Shown in pieces: positions 21,500-30,805 of a stretch of DNA of 64,000 bases; within the stretch, counting starts at the first letter, position 1, and the number at the start of each line of letters is the position of its first letter. Source of the DNA: Methylotenera versatilis 79. Lineage in GTDB: Bacteria > Pseudomonadota > Gammaproteobacteria > Burkholderiales > Methylophilaceae. The position numbers were made by a program, and so were the translations under genes. Where the stretch lies: assembly GCF_000384375.1 (NCBI RefSeq), contig NZ_ARVX01000001.1, forward strand, positions 1,488,001 through 1,552,000. Direction: 5' to 3'. A model generated the notes under the pieces. That model had not been told where the DNA came from, did no database searches, and saw only the letters and a program-made list of their open reading frames with translations.

Positions 21500-24033
21500 C
21501 GGTTGTAATTTTGTTGCCTGTAAGTATTAGGGAGTTCACTTGAGCTTAAATAGCCGGGAATATCGCGGCGCAGTAAGTTAAGTGGATTTGAACCAATCGA
21601 AGCTAAGCCGCCTAGTTCAAGCTGAAAGAATAGACCATAGTTGGCGTCAGCAGTTGCAGTTTCTACACGTTGAATAACCGTACGCGCCTGCCAACAGCCA
21701 GCATCATATTCAATGCCAGCCAAGCTTTCAATCAAGGCTTTTTCGCGTATGGAGTAATTAAATCGACCAACGCCATACCAGCCGCTGGCGATTGGCCATT
21801 GTCCAGAAACGTTGATTTGCTCTAAAAATTGTTGCGTATAGCGATAGCCAACATTCAATAGTTTTCCCGGTTCTGGATTGTATCTAGCAAGTAGGTTAGA
21901 GCGGACGATGCCTGCATCGTCCGTGTTGTATTGCCAGAACGCATCTAAATTCCATTTATTGGATAATCTTGCCGTCATTGCGGCAATAATGTCAGAGGAG
22001 TTATTGGTCGGTTGAATCGTGTTGGGCAACACGACTCTTTGCTTATCAAAATAATAACGTTGCCCAATAGTGGCGGCGAAGCGTTCGATACCCGTGTCTT
22101 TATCAATCATGCGCGTGGTGACGGCTAAACTCAATTGGTTGGCATTATTAACCCTATCGTTGCCGGTAAATTGATTTTCAGTAAATAAACTGGTGATGTT
22201 TAAATCTGCAAGCGCGGAATCGAATACTGGTAGTAAATCTTGATCCTTATTTGGAATGTACACATAAAACATGCGTGGTTCTAACGTTTGCGTGTAATTG
22301 TTTTTAACCACTTTCGTGTCGCGTTCAAAATACAAGCCGCTGTCTAAACTGACAATAGGCAAGGTACGGGTTGCAGAATTATTACTGACCGTATTGCCAT
22401 TGATGTTGAAATCATTGTCATTCAAGCGATAACTGGTGGAATGAATGCCAACTTTAGGTGTGATAAATCCATAGGACTGTGTAAATGGCATGCTGATGCT
22501 TGGATAAAGCGTTAAGCGACTGCCCGTAGCAGCGACCGGCGCGTTATTGTTGCGATCAAAATAAGTATATTCACTGTAAAAGTTGGTGTCGAAATATTTC
22601 CACTCCTTGTCTGCAGTCAGTGTTAACTGTGGCAAACGTTGATACGGGTAGTTAATTTGATCTAATGTTTGATATTTTTGTACTAAACCGTTGAAGCGCC
22701 AAACGTCACCTATATAATCTACACGACCTTGTTGTGGCAAGTTAACCCGGCTGGTACTAACGATACGTGTGGACATCTCTGAAAAATATTCGTTGTCAGA
22801 TACTTTTTCAATATTGTATCCAGCTGACCATCGATCAGTGAACTGTTGTGTGTGGGCAAAATTAGCATAGTAACGACGATTTCCACTCAAGCTATCGTTA
22901 TCTAAATATTCAAGGCTATCTATGCCCGAATATTTTTCATTCATGTATCGGAACTCGCCTTGCAATTGCATGCCGCGCTTACTTAAATAACGCGTGGCGA
23001 TGGTTGCATCCATATCAGGCGCAATATTGATGTAATAAGGGATCAATGTTTCAAAACCACTGCGGCTGGTGGTGCCAACAGTGGGGGCTAAAAGGCCAGA
23101 TTTACGTTCGTTATTAAATGAGAAGCTCAAATAAGGCGAATAAAGTATCGGCACACCTTTAAATTCTACGTAAGCATTTTTAGCTTTACCTGATTGCGTG
23201 TAATCATCCAACTCAATTTCTTTGGACTTAATGTACCAGTCATCTACGCCAGCTTCACAAGTGGTATAACGCGCACTTAATAGGCGTTTTTTATCTTGGC
23301 CTTCAAAAAGCACCGCTTTAGCATCACCGCGCGAAGAAGTGAATTTGGGGTCAATCGATGCTTCACCGATCGGCTTAGGTGTTTCACGATAGTTATCACG
23401 ATAATATCTTGGGTCGTCAGTGATACTGCTTTGAGAGTTAAGTAATTTGGATTGGGTATAAACGCTGGGATTATTGTGGGACGAGGGCTGCGAATTGATG
23501 CTGCTTAAATCTTTATTGAGTGTAATGGATGCATCTTTCATTTCACCGATGCTTTCATTCAACTGCATTCTAAGTGCTGGGCCTTTTATTAAACCATCAC
23601 CCAGTTCAATTCGTACATTTCCATCTGCTTTTAACTCATCATTTTGAACGTTATATTCAATGCTATCACCATAGATTTTCTGTGTGCCCTTGCTAATCAC
23701 TGCGTTACCGCTGGCGCGCATCGTGCGATCTAAATACAGGTCTAATTTATCACCTTCGATTTCAATTGCACCGGGCAAAGCCTCCGACGATGCCGTTTCT
23801 GGCACTAATGATAATTCTTTGCTTAAGTTTTCAGTGGTTATATTCGGAGCACTTATACTTTCAGTGCTTGAATTTTCAGTACTTATATTCTCTTGGGCTG
23901 GATTTTCTTTGCTTAGATTGTCGCTATCTAAATTTTCTGCAGACGCCACAACGCTGAAGCCCGACATTAACAATGTGACCAATAGCGCAGATAAATGCTT
24001 TGCGTGGTGAATAGTTGAAGGTGAGTAATGCAA
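21496..24033 (-). CDS. lptD: LPS-assembly protein LptD
   Basis: LptD is the outer-membrane barrel that, with LptE, delivers lipopolysaccharide to the cell surface. The 845-aa protein has a signal peptide ending near VVASA and an unusual Asn/Glu/Ser-rich low-complexity linker (about residues 33-77, repeated EN-S-TE-like units). An LptA-like jellyroll ([22 protein letters not shown]) and a long barrel with alternating aromatic strands follow. Only two cysteines are visible, C259 in [11 protein letters not shown] and C780 in YDAGCWQ. The N-terminal cysteine and the doubled C-terminal cysteine of E. coli LptD are missing, so a single inter-domain disulfide is predicted. Confidence 0.96.
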   Translation of the reverse strand: MHYSPSTIHHAKHLSALLVTLLMSGFSVVASAENLDSDNLSKENPAQENISTENSSTESISAPNITTENLSKELSLVPETASSEALPGAIEIEGDKLDLYLDRTMRASGNAVISKGTQKIYGDSIEYNVQNDELKADGNVRIELGDGLIKGPALRMQLNESIGEMKDASITLNKDLSSINSQPSSHNNPSVYTQSKLLNSQSSITDDPRYYRDNYRETPKPIGEASIDPKFTSSRGDAKAVLFEGQDKKRLLSARYTTCEAGVDDWYIKSKEIELDDYTQSGKAKNAYVEFKGVPILYSPYLSFSFNNERKSGLLAPTVGTTSRSGFETLIPYYINIAPDMDATIATRYLSKRGMQLQGEFRYMNEKYSGIDSLEYLDNDSLSGNRRYYANFAHTQQFTDRWSAGYNIEKVSDNEYFSEMSTRIVSTSRVNLPQQGRVDYIGDVWRFNGLVQKYQTLDQINYPYQRLPQLTLTADKEWKYFDTNFYSEYTYFDRNNNAPVAATGSRLTLYPSISMPFTQSYGFITPKVGIHSTSYRLNDNDFNINGNTVSNNSATRTLPIVSLDSGLYFERDTKVVKNNYTQTLEPRMFYVYIPNKDQDLLPVFDSALADLNITSLFTENQFTGNDRVNNANQLSLAVTTRMIDKDTGIERFAATIGQRYYFDKQRVVLPNTIQPTNNSSDIIAAMTARLSNKWNLDAFWQYNTDDAGIVRSNLLARYNPEPGKLLNVGYRYTQQFLEQINVSGQWPIASGWYGVGRFNYSIREKALIESLAGIEYDAGCWQARTVIQRVETATADANYGLFFQLELGGLASIGSNPLNLLRRDIPGYLSSSELPNTYRQQNYNR

Positions 24034-24280
24034 AGGTGGTTTCTAAGAAAATAGGCCTGTTAATGGACAAATATGGTTTAAATTAAACTTGAGCCTATTA
24101 TTTTACAGATGAATGATAAAATCGTATATAACTGGTTTCATGTAGTGTATGTAAAAGCACATTTTTACAAATACTTGTTTTTAAATAGCGTATTTAATAC
24201 ATCAAAACGTTATTTGTACAGTGTCATTATTTTGCATATATACCCACTGTTGGCAACCATTAAAAACCATTCACAGATTG
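24034..24280. promoter_or_regulatory. Divergent intergenic region of lptD and amgK
   Basis: This 247-bp AT-rich stretch must hold the promoters of the lptD operon (minus) and the amgK-murU run (plus). I see several AT-rich hexamers but no convincing -35/-10 pair and no sigma-E-type site. The open frames across it are not gene-like. Confidence 0.5.
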
Positions 24281-25321
24281 ATGAAAAAAGGCTTTGCTTT
24301 GGATAGACAATTACAATTAACCGCTTGGCTTAATGCGACGCTTAAACAAACTTTTACGTTAACAACCGCATCAGCCGATGCTAGTTTTAGGCGTTATTTC
24401 AGAGTGCATTTGGTGAATCCGCATTTAGGTCATCAAACATTAATCGCCATGGATGCGCCACCGCCACAAGAAGATTGCGCACCATTTGTGAAAATAGCGC
24501 AATTGCTGCTGGATGCTGGGTTGAATGCGCCGAAAATTTTAGAGCAAGATTTAATTAACGGATTTTTACTGTTAAGTGATTTGGGCGATACGACTTATTT
24601 ATCACAACTAAACGCACAGCGCGAAAATATAAGTCATGCGCAAAAGCTCTATAGTGATGCGACTAATGCGCTGGTTAAAATGCAACTGGCCAGCCAAACC
24701 GATGTATTGCCTGCTTACGATGAAGCGTTGTTAACACGTGAAATGCAGCTGTTTCCTGATTGGTATATATCTAAACATTTGGGCGTAACGCTCAATGCCG
24801 AGCAACAAGCGGTTTTAAATAACACATTTAATGTGCTGAATCAAAATATATTGGCGCAGGGCAAAGTCATTGTGCATCGCGATTATCATTCGCGTAACTT
24901 AATGGTGACTGACGCGAATAATCCTGGCGTGCTGGATTTTCAGGATGCGGTGTATGGCGCAGTCACTTATGATTTAGTTTCACTATTAAAAGATGCTTAT
25001 ATCGAATGGGATGAAGAACAAATCATCGATTGGGCTGTGCGTTATTGGCAACCGGCGAAAAAAGCAGGTTTGCCAGTGTCAGAGGATTTTAGCGAGTTCT
25101 ACCGCGATTTCGAGTGGATGGGCGTGCAACGACACATTAAAGTTTTGGGCATATTTGCGCGGTTAAGTCATCGTGATGGCAAAGATGGTTATTTAAAAGA
25201 TATGCCGCTGGTGATGCGATATTTGCGTAAAGTCTGTGAACGCTACGTGGAGTTACGCCCGATGCTACGTTTGTTGAATCAATTAGAAAATGTAAAGCCG
25301 CAAGAAGGTTTTACGTTTTAA
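24281..25321 (+). CDS. amgK: Cell-wall sugar kinase AmgK (aminoglycoside phosphotransferase family)
   Basis: AmgK phosphorylates N-acetylmuramate at the anomeric position in a peptidoglycan-recycling bypass found in Pseudomonas and many Betaproteobacteria. The 346-aa protein has a kinase fold with TASADASFRRYFRV near the N-terminus, MDAPPPQED, the catalytic loop VIVHRDYHSRNLMV near residue 204 and the metal-binding VLDFQDAVYG. The ATG at 24281 fits the family start; the frame runs 20 codons further up without conserved residues. Function is supported by the adjacent murU and by the lptD neighbourhood. Confidence 0.92.
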   Translation: MKKGFALDRQLQLTAWLNATLKQTFTLTTASADASFRRYFRVHLVNPHLGHQTLIAMDAPPPQEDCAPFVKIAQLLLDAGLNAPKILEQDLINGFLLLSDLGDTTYLSQLNAQRENISHAQKLYSDATNALVKMQLASQTDVLPAYDEALLTREMQLFPDWYISKHLGVTLNAEQQAVLNNTFNVLNQNILAQGKVIVHRDYHSRNLMVTDANNPGVLDFQDAVYGAVTYDLVSLLKDAYIEWDEEQIIDWAVRYWQPAKKAGLPVSEDFSEFYRDFEWMGVQRHIKVLGIFARLSHRDGKDGYLKDMPLVMRYLRKVCERYVELRPMLRLLNQLENVKPQEGFTF

Positions 25322-25356
25322 AGAAGACAGCACCTTACTTAAAGAAAGATAGCTTG

Positions 25357-26037
25357 ATGAAAGCGATGATTTTAGCTGCAGGTCGTGGTGAACGGATGCG
25401 CCCACTCACTGATCACACGCCTAAACCCTTATTACAAGTGGGTGGAAAAGCTTTGATTGTTTGGCATTTAGAAAACTTAGCCAAAGCTGGCTTTAAAGAA
25501 ATTGTGATTAATCATGCGCATTTGGGTAGCCAAATTGAAGCAGCACTCGGCGATGGCAGCCAGTGGAATTTGCATATTCAATATAGCCCAGAGGCGGTTG
25601 CGCTGGAAACAGCTGGTGGCATAGCTAATGCGCTACCTTTATTAACCGAAAACGGCACTAAAAATGCGCCATTTTTAGTGGTTAATGGCGATATTTTTAC
25701 CGAGATTGATTTTTCAAAGCTAAGCCTAGCGCAAAATATGCTGGCACATTTGGTGTTAATTGATAACCCACCGCAACATCCAAATGGTGATTTTGCGATT
25801 GAAAATGGTTTATTAGTTAACATAGGTTTGCCGATGGTCACTTTTTCAGGTGTCGGCGTTTATCAGCCCAGTTTATTTGCGGGTATACAGCGCAATCAAG
25901 CCGCTAAATTAGCGCCGTTGTTGCGCCAAGCAATTGCAGAAAATAAAGCGAGTGCTGAATATTATCAAGGCGTTTGGCACGATATTGGAACGCCTGAGCG
26001 ATTAAATGCTCTTAATGAAGCGTTATTAACGCAATAA
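25357..26037 (+). CDS. murU: N-acetylmuramate alpha-1-phosphate uridylyltransferase
   Basis: MurU converts MurNAc-1-phosphate and UTP to UDP-MurNAc, bypassing the fosfomycin-sensitive MurA step. The 226-aa protein is a compact nucleotidyltransferase with MKAMILAAGRGERMRPLTD at its start, PKPLLQVGGKALI, and the metal-binding FLVVNGDIFTEID near residue 107. WHDIGTPERL is near the end. The ATG at 25357 is preferred over the TTG one codon upstream; AAAGAAAGA sits just before. It is paired with amgK, which supplies its substrate. Confidence 0.94.
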   Translation: MKAMILAAGRGERMRPLTDHTPKPLLQVGGKALIVWHLENLAKAGFKEIVINHAHLGSQIEAALGDGSQWNLHIQYSPEAVALETAGGIANALPLLTENGTKNAPFLVVNGDIFTEIDFSKLSLAQNMLAHLVLIDNPPQHPNGDFAIENGLLVNIGLPMVTFSGVGVYQPSLFAGIQRNQAAKLAPLLRQAIAENKASAEYYQGVWHDIGTPERLNALNEALLTQ

Positions 26038-26068
26038 ACATTTAATATAAAAAATATTTAAAATAAAT

Positions 26069-27403
26069 ATGGTTAATTTAAAAGAATTTCAGCAACGCCG
26101 TGCACTTCTCTTGAAGCAAATGGGCGATGGCATTGCGATTATCCCCACCGCAGCTGAGGCGACTCGCAATCGCGATAGCCATTATCCATATCGATTTGAT
26201 AGTTACTTCTATTACTTAACCGGTTTTACCGAACCACAATCGGTATTGATTTTGATTGCTGGCAATGCTGCTAAAGCTGAGCCACCAATATCCATTCTAT
26301 TTTGTCGCGATAAAGATATTGAGCGCGAAATCTGGGATGGTTTTAGATACGGCCCAGAAGCTGCGCAAACGCAATTTGGTTTTGATGAAGCGCACACGAT
26401 TCAACAACTCGATGCGTTAATGCCAGACTTAATCAGTAATCAGTCACAATTATTTTACAGCTTAGGCACAGATAATCATTGGGATGCACGCGTCACTAAC
26501 TGGTTGAATATCGTCAAAAACAAAGCGCGCATGGGAATCAGCGCGCCACAATCCATTTCAGATGTACGCCAATTAATAGATGTGCAACGCCTAATCAAAA
26601 CGCCGTTTGAAATTGACTTAATGCGTCGCAGTGCGGATATTGCGGCGTCTGCACATAATCGCGCTATGAGTTTTGTAGCAGATAATTCAGCAAAATCTTC
26701 TTTAATGGAATATGCAGTTGAGGCAGAATTTCTGCATGAATTCTATCGTTACGGCGCGCAATCGCCTGCTTACACCAGTATTGTTGCGGGTGGTGCCAAT
26801 GCCTGCACATTGCATTACAACGCCAATAATGCGGCTTTGAAAAATGGCGATTTATTGTTAATTGATGCGGGTTGTGAGTTGGATGGTTATGCCAGCGATA
26901 TCACGCGTACGTTTCCTGTGAATGGGAAATTTAGTGCGCCACAGCGCGATTTATATGAACTAGTTTTAAATGCGCAATTGGCAGCGATTGCCGTTGCTAA
27001 ACCCGGCAATCATTGGAACGCGCCACATGAAGCGGCTTTAAACGTTTTGGTGCAGGGTTTTATTGATTTTAAATTGTGTAAAGGCAGCGTTGAAGAGGTG
27101 CTGGAAAATGGCAGTTATCGCCAATTTTATATGCACCGTACTGGCCATTGGCTAGGTTTAGATGTGCATGATGCGGGCGAATATAAAGATAAAAACGGTG
27201 ATTGGGCGATATTAGAAGCAGGGAATACGCTAACCGTTGAGCCTGGCTGCTATGTGCGCCCGGCGGAAAATGTGCCAGAACACTTTTGGAATATTGGCAT
27301 TCGTATCGAAGATGATGTGCTGATTACTCCAACTGGCAATGAAGTGTTAACACATAAAGCCATTAAAACTGTGGCGGATATTGAGTTGCTAATGCAGCGT
27401 TAA
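26069..27403 (+). CDS. pepP: Xaa-Pro aminopeptidase
   Basis: PepP removes an N-terminal residue preceding proline, using a dinuclear metal centre. The 444-aa protein has the N-terminal RNRDSHYPYRFDSYFYYLTGF domain typical of aminopeptidase P. The creatinase-fold catalytic domain carries metal ligands in LLIDAGCELDGYASDITRTF (Asp pair), HRTGHWLGLDVHD (His), TVEPGCYV (Glu) and GIRIEDDVLI (Glu). In many Proteobacteria pepP sits directly before ubiH, as here (24 bp). Confidence 0.96.
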   Translation: MVNLKEFQQRRALLLKQMGDGIAIIPTAAEATRNRDSHYPYRFDSYFYYLTGFTEPQSVLILIAGNAAKAEPPISILFCRDKDIEREIWDGFRYGPEAAQTQFGFDEAHTIQQLDALMPDLISNQSQLFYSLGTDNHWDARVTNWLNIVKNKARMGISAPQSISDVRQLIDVQRLIKTPFEIDLMRRSADIAASAHNRAMSFVADNSAKSSLMEYAVEAEFLHEFYRYGAQSPAYTSIVAGGANACTLHYNANNAALKNGDLLLIDAGCELDGYASDITRTFPVNGKFSAPQRDLYELVLNAQLAAIAVAKPGNHWNAPHEAALNVLVQGFIDFKLCKGSVEEVLENGSYRQFYMHRTGHWLGLDVHDAGEYKDKNGDWAILEAGNTLTVEPGCYVRPAENVPEHFWNIGIRIEDDVLITPTGNEVLTHKAIKTVADIELLMQR

Positions 27404-27427
27404 TGTGAAATTAATGCCAAAATAATC

Positions 27428-28618
27428 ATGAAAACAGATTCTATTTTAATCGTCGGCGGTGGGCCAGTCGGTGCAGTTTTAGCACTTTCTTTGCAACAAA
27501 AAGGCGTGGCTTTTACCATGTTAGAAGCGCGTGCAAAAGGTGCATCACATAGCGACACGCGTGCGCTTGCTTTGTCTTATGGCAGCCGATTAATCCTCGA
27601 AAAACTCAATGTTTGGGGTGCAGTTGCGCAACAAGCGACAGCTATTAATACGATTCATATTTCACAGCGCGGCGGTTTTGGGCGTACTAAATTAAATGCT
27701 GCTGACCACAATATGCCCGCTTTAGGCTATGTGTTGCCGTACGGCGCACTGACAAAAGCGTTGGATATTGCATTGAATAATGCGTTAAGTAGCGAACTAG
27801 CAAAACCTCATCAAACAAGCGAAATTTTGTATGAAGCTATCGCGGGTGATATTGAAACGACAGCGCATGAAACTAAAGTGAGTTTTACGCAAACAGGCAA
27901 AATCAATCATTTGGCTAGCCCATTAGTGGTCGTGGCGGATGGCGGTCGCAATTTTGGTGAAATTGCTGGGGTCGAAAAAGGAACCAAAGAATACGGCCAT
28001 GATGCGCTAGTGAGCAAAGTAAAAGCGGAGTTGGCACATGACAATATTGCTTATGAACGTTTTACGCCAACTGGCCCGATGGCTTTATTACCAAATGGCG
28101 AGCGCGATTTTTCTCTGGTTTGGACTGGCGAAAAAGCAAAAATTGATGCGTTGTTGGCTTTAGATGATGAGACTTTTTTAGCGCAATTGCACGAAGCATT
28201 TGGTGATCGAGTTGGACAGTTTTTGAGCATTGAAAAGCGCATGAGTTTTCCACTTAAGTTAAGTCGATTGAAATCAACAGCAAACGCACATTTAGTGATT
28301 ATTGGTAACGCGGCACAAACGATGCATCCTGTGGCTGGGCAAGGGTTTAATGTTGGTTTGCGCGATGCACAAACTTTGGCAGATAGCATTGTTAATACAC
28401 CGCAAGCGCAGTGGGGAAATGCAGAAATGTTGCAAAATTATAGCAAATTGCGCAACCGTGACACGCGTGGTGGCGTTATGTTTACCGATTTGCTGGTTAA
28501 TCTATTCTCTAATGATGTGATCGGTTTGTCAGGCTTACGCGGCGCGGGTTTGGGCGCATTAGAGTTGTTGCAGCCAGTTAAAAATGTGCTGGTTGGCAAA
28601 ATGAGTTATGGCAAATGA
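27428..28618 (+). CDS. ubiH: 2-octaprenyl-6-methoxyphenol hydroxylase-type FAD monooxygenase
   Basis: UbiH-type enzymes hydroxylate the aromatic ring during ubiquinone synthesis using FAD, NAD(P)H and O2. The 396-aa protein has the FAD-binding ILIVGGGPVGAVLALSL at residues 7-23, the second motif VVADGGRNFGE, and the FAD/ribityl motif IIGNAAQTMHPVAGQGFNVGLRDA near residue 295. The opening SDTRALALSYGSR is UbiH-like. It is followed 12-21 bp later by a paralogue, the usual ubiH plus ubiI/ubiF pair after pepP. Confidence 0.9.
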   Translation: MKTDSILIVGGGPVGAVLALSLQQKGVAFTMLEARAKGASHSDTRALALSYGSRLILEKLNVWGAVAQQATAINTIHISQRGGFGRTKLNAADHNMPALGYVLPYGALTKALDIALNNALSSELAKPHQTSEILYEAIAGDIETTAHETKVSFTQTGKINHLASPLVVVADGGRNFGEIAGVEKGTKEYGHDALVSKVKAELAHDNIAYERFTPTGPMALLPNGERDFSLVWTGEKAKIDALLALDDETFLAQLHEAFGDRVGQFLSIEKRMSFPLKLSRLKSTANAHLVIIGNAAQTMHPVAGQGFNVGLRDAQTLADSIVNTPQAQWGNAEMLQNYSKLRNRDTRGGVMFTDLLVNLFSNDVIGLSGLRGAGLGALELLQPVKNVLVGKMSYGK

Positions 28619-28639
28619 TAGCAATATTGAGTGCTAAAT

Positions 28640-29875
28640 ATGGTTAAGAAAAAGTCGGTTGATCAAAATATCTCTGAGAAAATCAACTTAGAGACAGTTC
28701 ATGCGGATGTCATCATAATCGGCGCTGGATTGGTAGGTCTGACAGCGGCAATTGCGTTAACTAAGCAAGATAAAAATGTTGTGCTGGTGTCTAGTTACAA
28801 GCCAGCTACGCAAGCTAAAGCAGAACTTAACACTTGGGATGAGCGAGTTTATGCGCTAACGCCTGCTACCGAAAATTGGTTAACAGGACTGGGCGTTTGG
28901 GACAATGTAGATAAAACGCGTGTGAGTAATATTGATGCGATGCAGGTTTGGGGCGCAGATAGCGAATTACTATTGAAAGCCGAAGAGGCTAATTTGGTCA
29001 AATTAGGTTTGATTATTGAAAATCAAAACTTAACGTCTGCTTTGTGGCAAAAAATCGATGCGCTTGGTGTGACTGTTATCACAGACGCGGAATGCATCAA
29101 CATAGAATATACGTCGACAGATGCTGTTTTATATCTAGAAAATAAATTGGACAAAAGTTTGACCAAACTTGTTGCTAAATTAATTGTAGCGGCAGATGGA
29201 ACGCACTCTTGGGTAAGACAACAATTGAATATTGGCATCGAGCAGAAAAATTATCAGCAAACTGCCATCGTTGCTAACTTTTTAGCTGAAAAGCCACATA
29301 ATCAAGTAGCAAGGCAATGGTTTGAAAAGCATGATACGTTGGCTTTATTGCCGTTACCTAATCAGCATGTGTCGATGGTTTGGTCATTACCAACCCAACA
29401 AGCAGAACAATTGCTATCATTGCCTGCTGGTGAATTAAGTAATAGTGTTCAAGCGCAGTCAAAAAATTTATTTGGCCAATTAACGTTAGTTGGTCAAATT
29501 AAAAGTGTTGAGTTGCATCAGCAAACTGCTGCACAATTAATAGCAGAGCGTACGGTTTTTGTGGGTGATGCTGCGCATCAAATACATCCGATGGCGGGGC
29601 AAGGTGTGAATTTAGGTTTTAGAGATGTAATGAAACTGACCGAATTGTCGACTAAACTACACGCCATGCAAGATATTGGCGATACAGGTTTTTTGCGCCA
29701 GTATGAACGTGCTAGAAAAGCAGATATTCTAGCAATGAATTATTTAACCACAGGCTTAGATTATTTATTTGCCAGTGAACAAGCTTTGTTAAACAAGTTA
29801 ACCAAGTTTGGTTTAAAACAGATTAATCAGCAATCCAGCATAAAAAAACGGTTAATACATCATGCCGTGAGTTAG
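28640..29875 (+). CDS. UbiH/UbiF/VisC family FAD-dependent hydroxylase
   Basis: This second flavin monooxygenase (411 aa) has VIIIGAGLVGLTAAIAL near residue 25, the ERVYALTPATENWL segment typical of the family, AADGTHSWVRQQL, and VGDAAHQIHPMAGQGVNLGFRD near residue 310. It should hydroxylate another position of the ubiquinone ring; whether it is UbiF, UbiI or UbiM cannot be settled by eye. A GTG at 28631 is an alternative start. ATG 28640, with TTGAG 8 bases upstream, is preferred. Confidence 0.88.
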   Translation: MVKKKSVDQNISEKINLETVHADVIIIGAGLVGLTAAIALTKQDKNVVLVSSYKPATQAKAELNTWDERVYALTPATENWLTGLGVWDNVDKTRVSNIDAMQVWGADSELLLKAEEANLVKLGLIIENQNLTSALWQKIDALGVTVITDAECINIEYTSTDAVLYLENKLDKSLTKLVAKLIVAADGTHSWVRQQLNIGIEQKNYQQTAIVANFLAEKPHNQVARQWFEKHDTLALLPLPNQHVSMVWSLPTQQAEQLLSLPAGELSNSVQAQSKNLFGQLTLVGQIKSVELHQQTAAQLIAERTVFVGDAAHQIHPMAGQGVNLGFRDVMKLTELSTKLHAMQDIGDTGFLRQYERARKADILAMNYLTTGLDYLFASEQALLNKLTKFGLKQINQQSSIKKRLIHHAVS

Positions 29876-29926
29876 TGCTGATGATTTAGTTAACAGTAAA
29901 AATTTAGTCATTTTTTGAAAGATTCT

Positions 29927-30697
29927 ATGAAGTTAAAGTTAATGCAATTTAAACAACCAAAAATTAAGCAGTTGCTTGCTTTATCAGCACTTGCGCTATC
30001 AAGCTTGGCTTTTAGTCAATTCGTGTTAGCAGATGAAGCTAGCCTTAAAAAGGCGATTGAAGCGGCTTATCCAAAATTTAAAGTAGAAAGCATCATTAAA
30101 ACGCCTTATGCTGGTTTGTATGAAATTTTTATGGGTGGGCAAATTATTTACACCGATGAAAAACTGACTTTCTTAATCGCAGAAGGTCGTTTGGTCGACC
30201 CTAAAACCAAAAAAGATGTGACGGGCGAGCGTTTAGAAGAATTAACAAAAGTGGATTTCAATAGTTTGCCATTAGAGCAAGCAATTAAAGTGGTTAAAGG
30301 TAATGGTAGTCGTAAATTGGTGGTATTTTCTGATGTAGACTGCCCTTATTGCAAGCAGTTAGAACGTAAAGAGTTAACCAATATTACCGATGTGACGATT
30401 TACACATTCTTGTATCCGATAGAACAATTACACCCAGATGCAGCGGCTAAATCCAAAACTATTTGGTGCTCGCCAAATCGCGTTAAAGCTTGGAATGACT
30501 GGATTTTAAATAATAAGTTACCCACTACAACAGGCGCTTGCGAAGTGCCGCTTGAGCGTGTGGGCGAGTTAGCGCGAAAAGTGGGCGTAGTAAGTACGCC
30601 AACATTATTCTTTGCAGATGGTAAACGTGTTTTGGGCGCGCAACCTTACAAGGAAATTGAAAAGTATCTAGATGCAGCTTCTATAGCAAAGAAATAA
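29927..30697 (+). CDS. dsbC: Thiol:disulfide interchange protein DsbC
   Basis: DsbC is a periplasmic disulfide isomerase that repairs wrongly paired cysteines. The 256-aa protein has a signal peptide ending near FVLADEA, an N-terminal dimerisation domain, then the thioredoxin fold with FSDVDCPYCKQLE (the CPYC active site) near residue 140 and the cis-Pro loop VVSTPTLFFADG. A second cysteine pair (WCSP and GACEVP) fits the structural disulfide of the family. ATG 29927 is preceded by GAAAGA; an upstream TTG at 29915 is less likely. Confidence 0.95.
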   Translation: MKLKLMQFKQPKIKQLLALSALALSSLAFSQFVLADEASLKKAIEAAYPKFKVESIIKTPYAGLYEIFMGGQIIYTDEKLTFLIAEGRLVDPKTKKDVTGERLEELTKVDFNSLPLEQAIKVVKGNGSRKLVVFSDVDCPYCKQLERKELTNITDVTIYTFLYPIEQLHPDAAAKSKTIWCSPNRVKAWNDWILNNKLPTTTGACEVPLERVGELARKVGVVSTPTLFFADGKRVLGAQPYKEIEKYLDAASIAKK

Positions 30698-30751
30698 TGG
30701 CTTGAAATTACTAGCTTGAACTGAGCGGTAATAAATTTAACAGTCATGAAT

Positions 30752-30780
30752 AAAAAAGCCACGTAAAAGTGGCTTTTTTT
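30752..30780. terminator. Bidirectional terminator between dsbC and pilC
   Basis: AAAAAAGCCAC, loop GTAAAA, GTGGCTTTTTT forms an 11-bp perfect stem in the gap between converging dsbC and pilC. It can end both transcripts, so no pilD follows pilC on this transcript. Confidence 0.93.
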
Positions 30781-30805
30781 ATTTTGTGGATTAAGTAGTT
30801 AACGT

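Noticed and set aside
24109-24306. Small open frames in the lptD-amgK interval
   Set aside because: AT-rich translations without a ribosome-binding site or recognisable domain; the interval is better read as a divergent promoter region.
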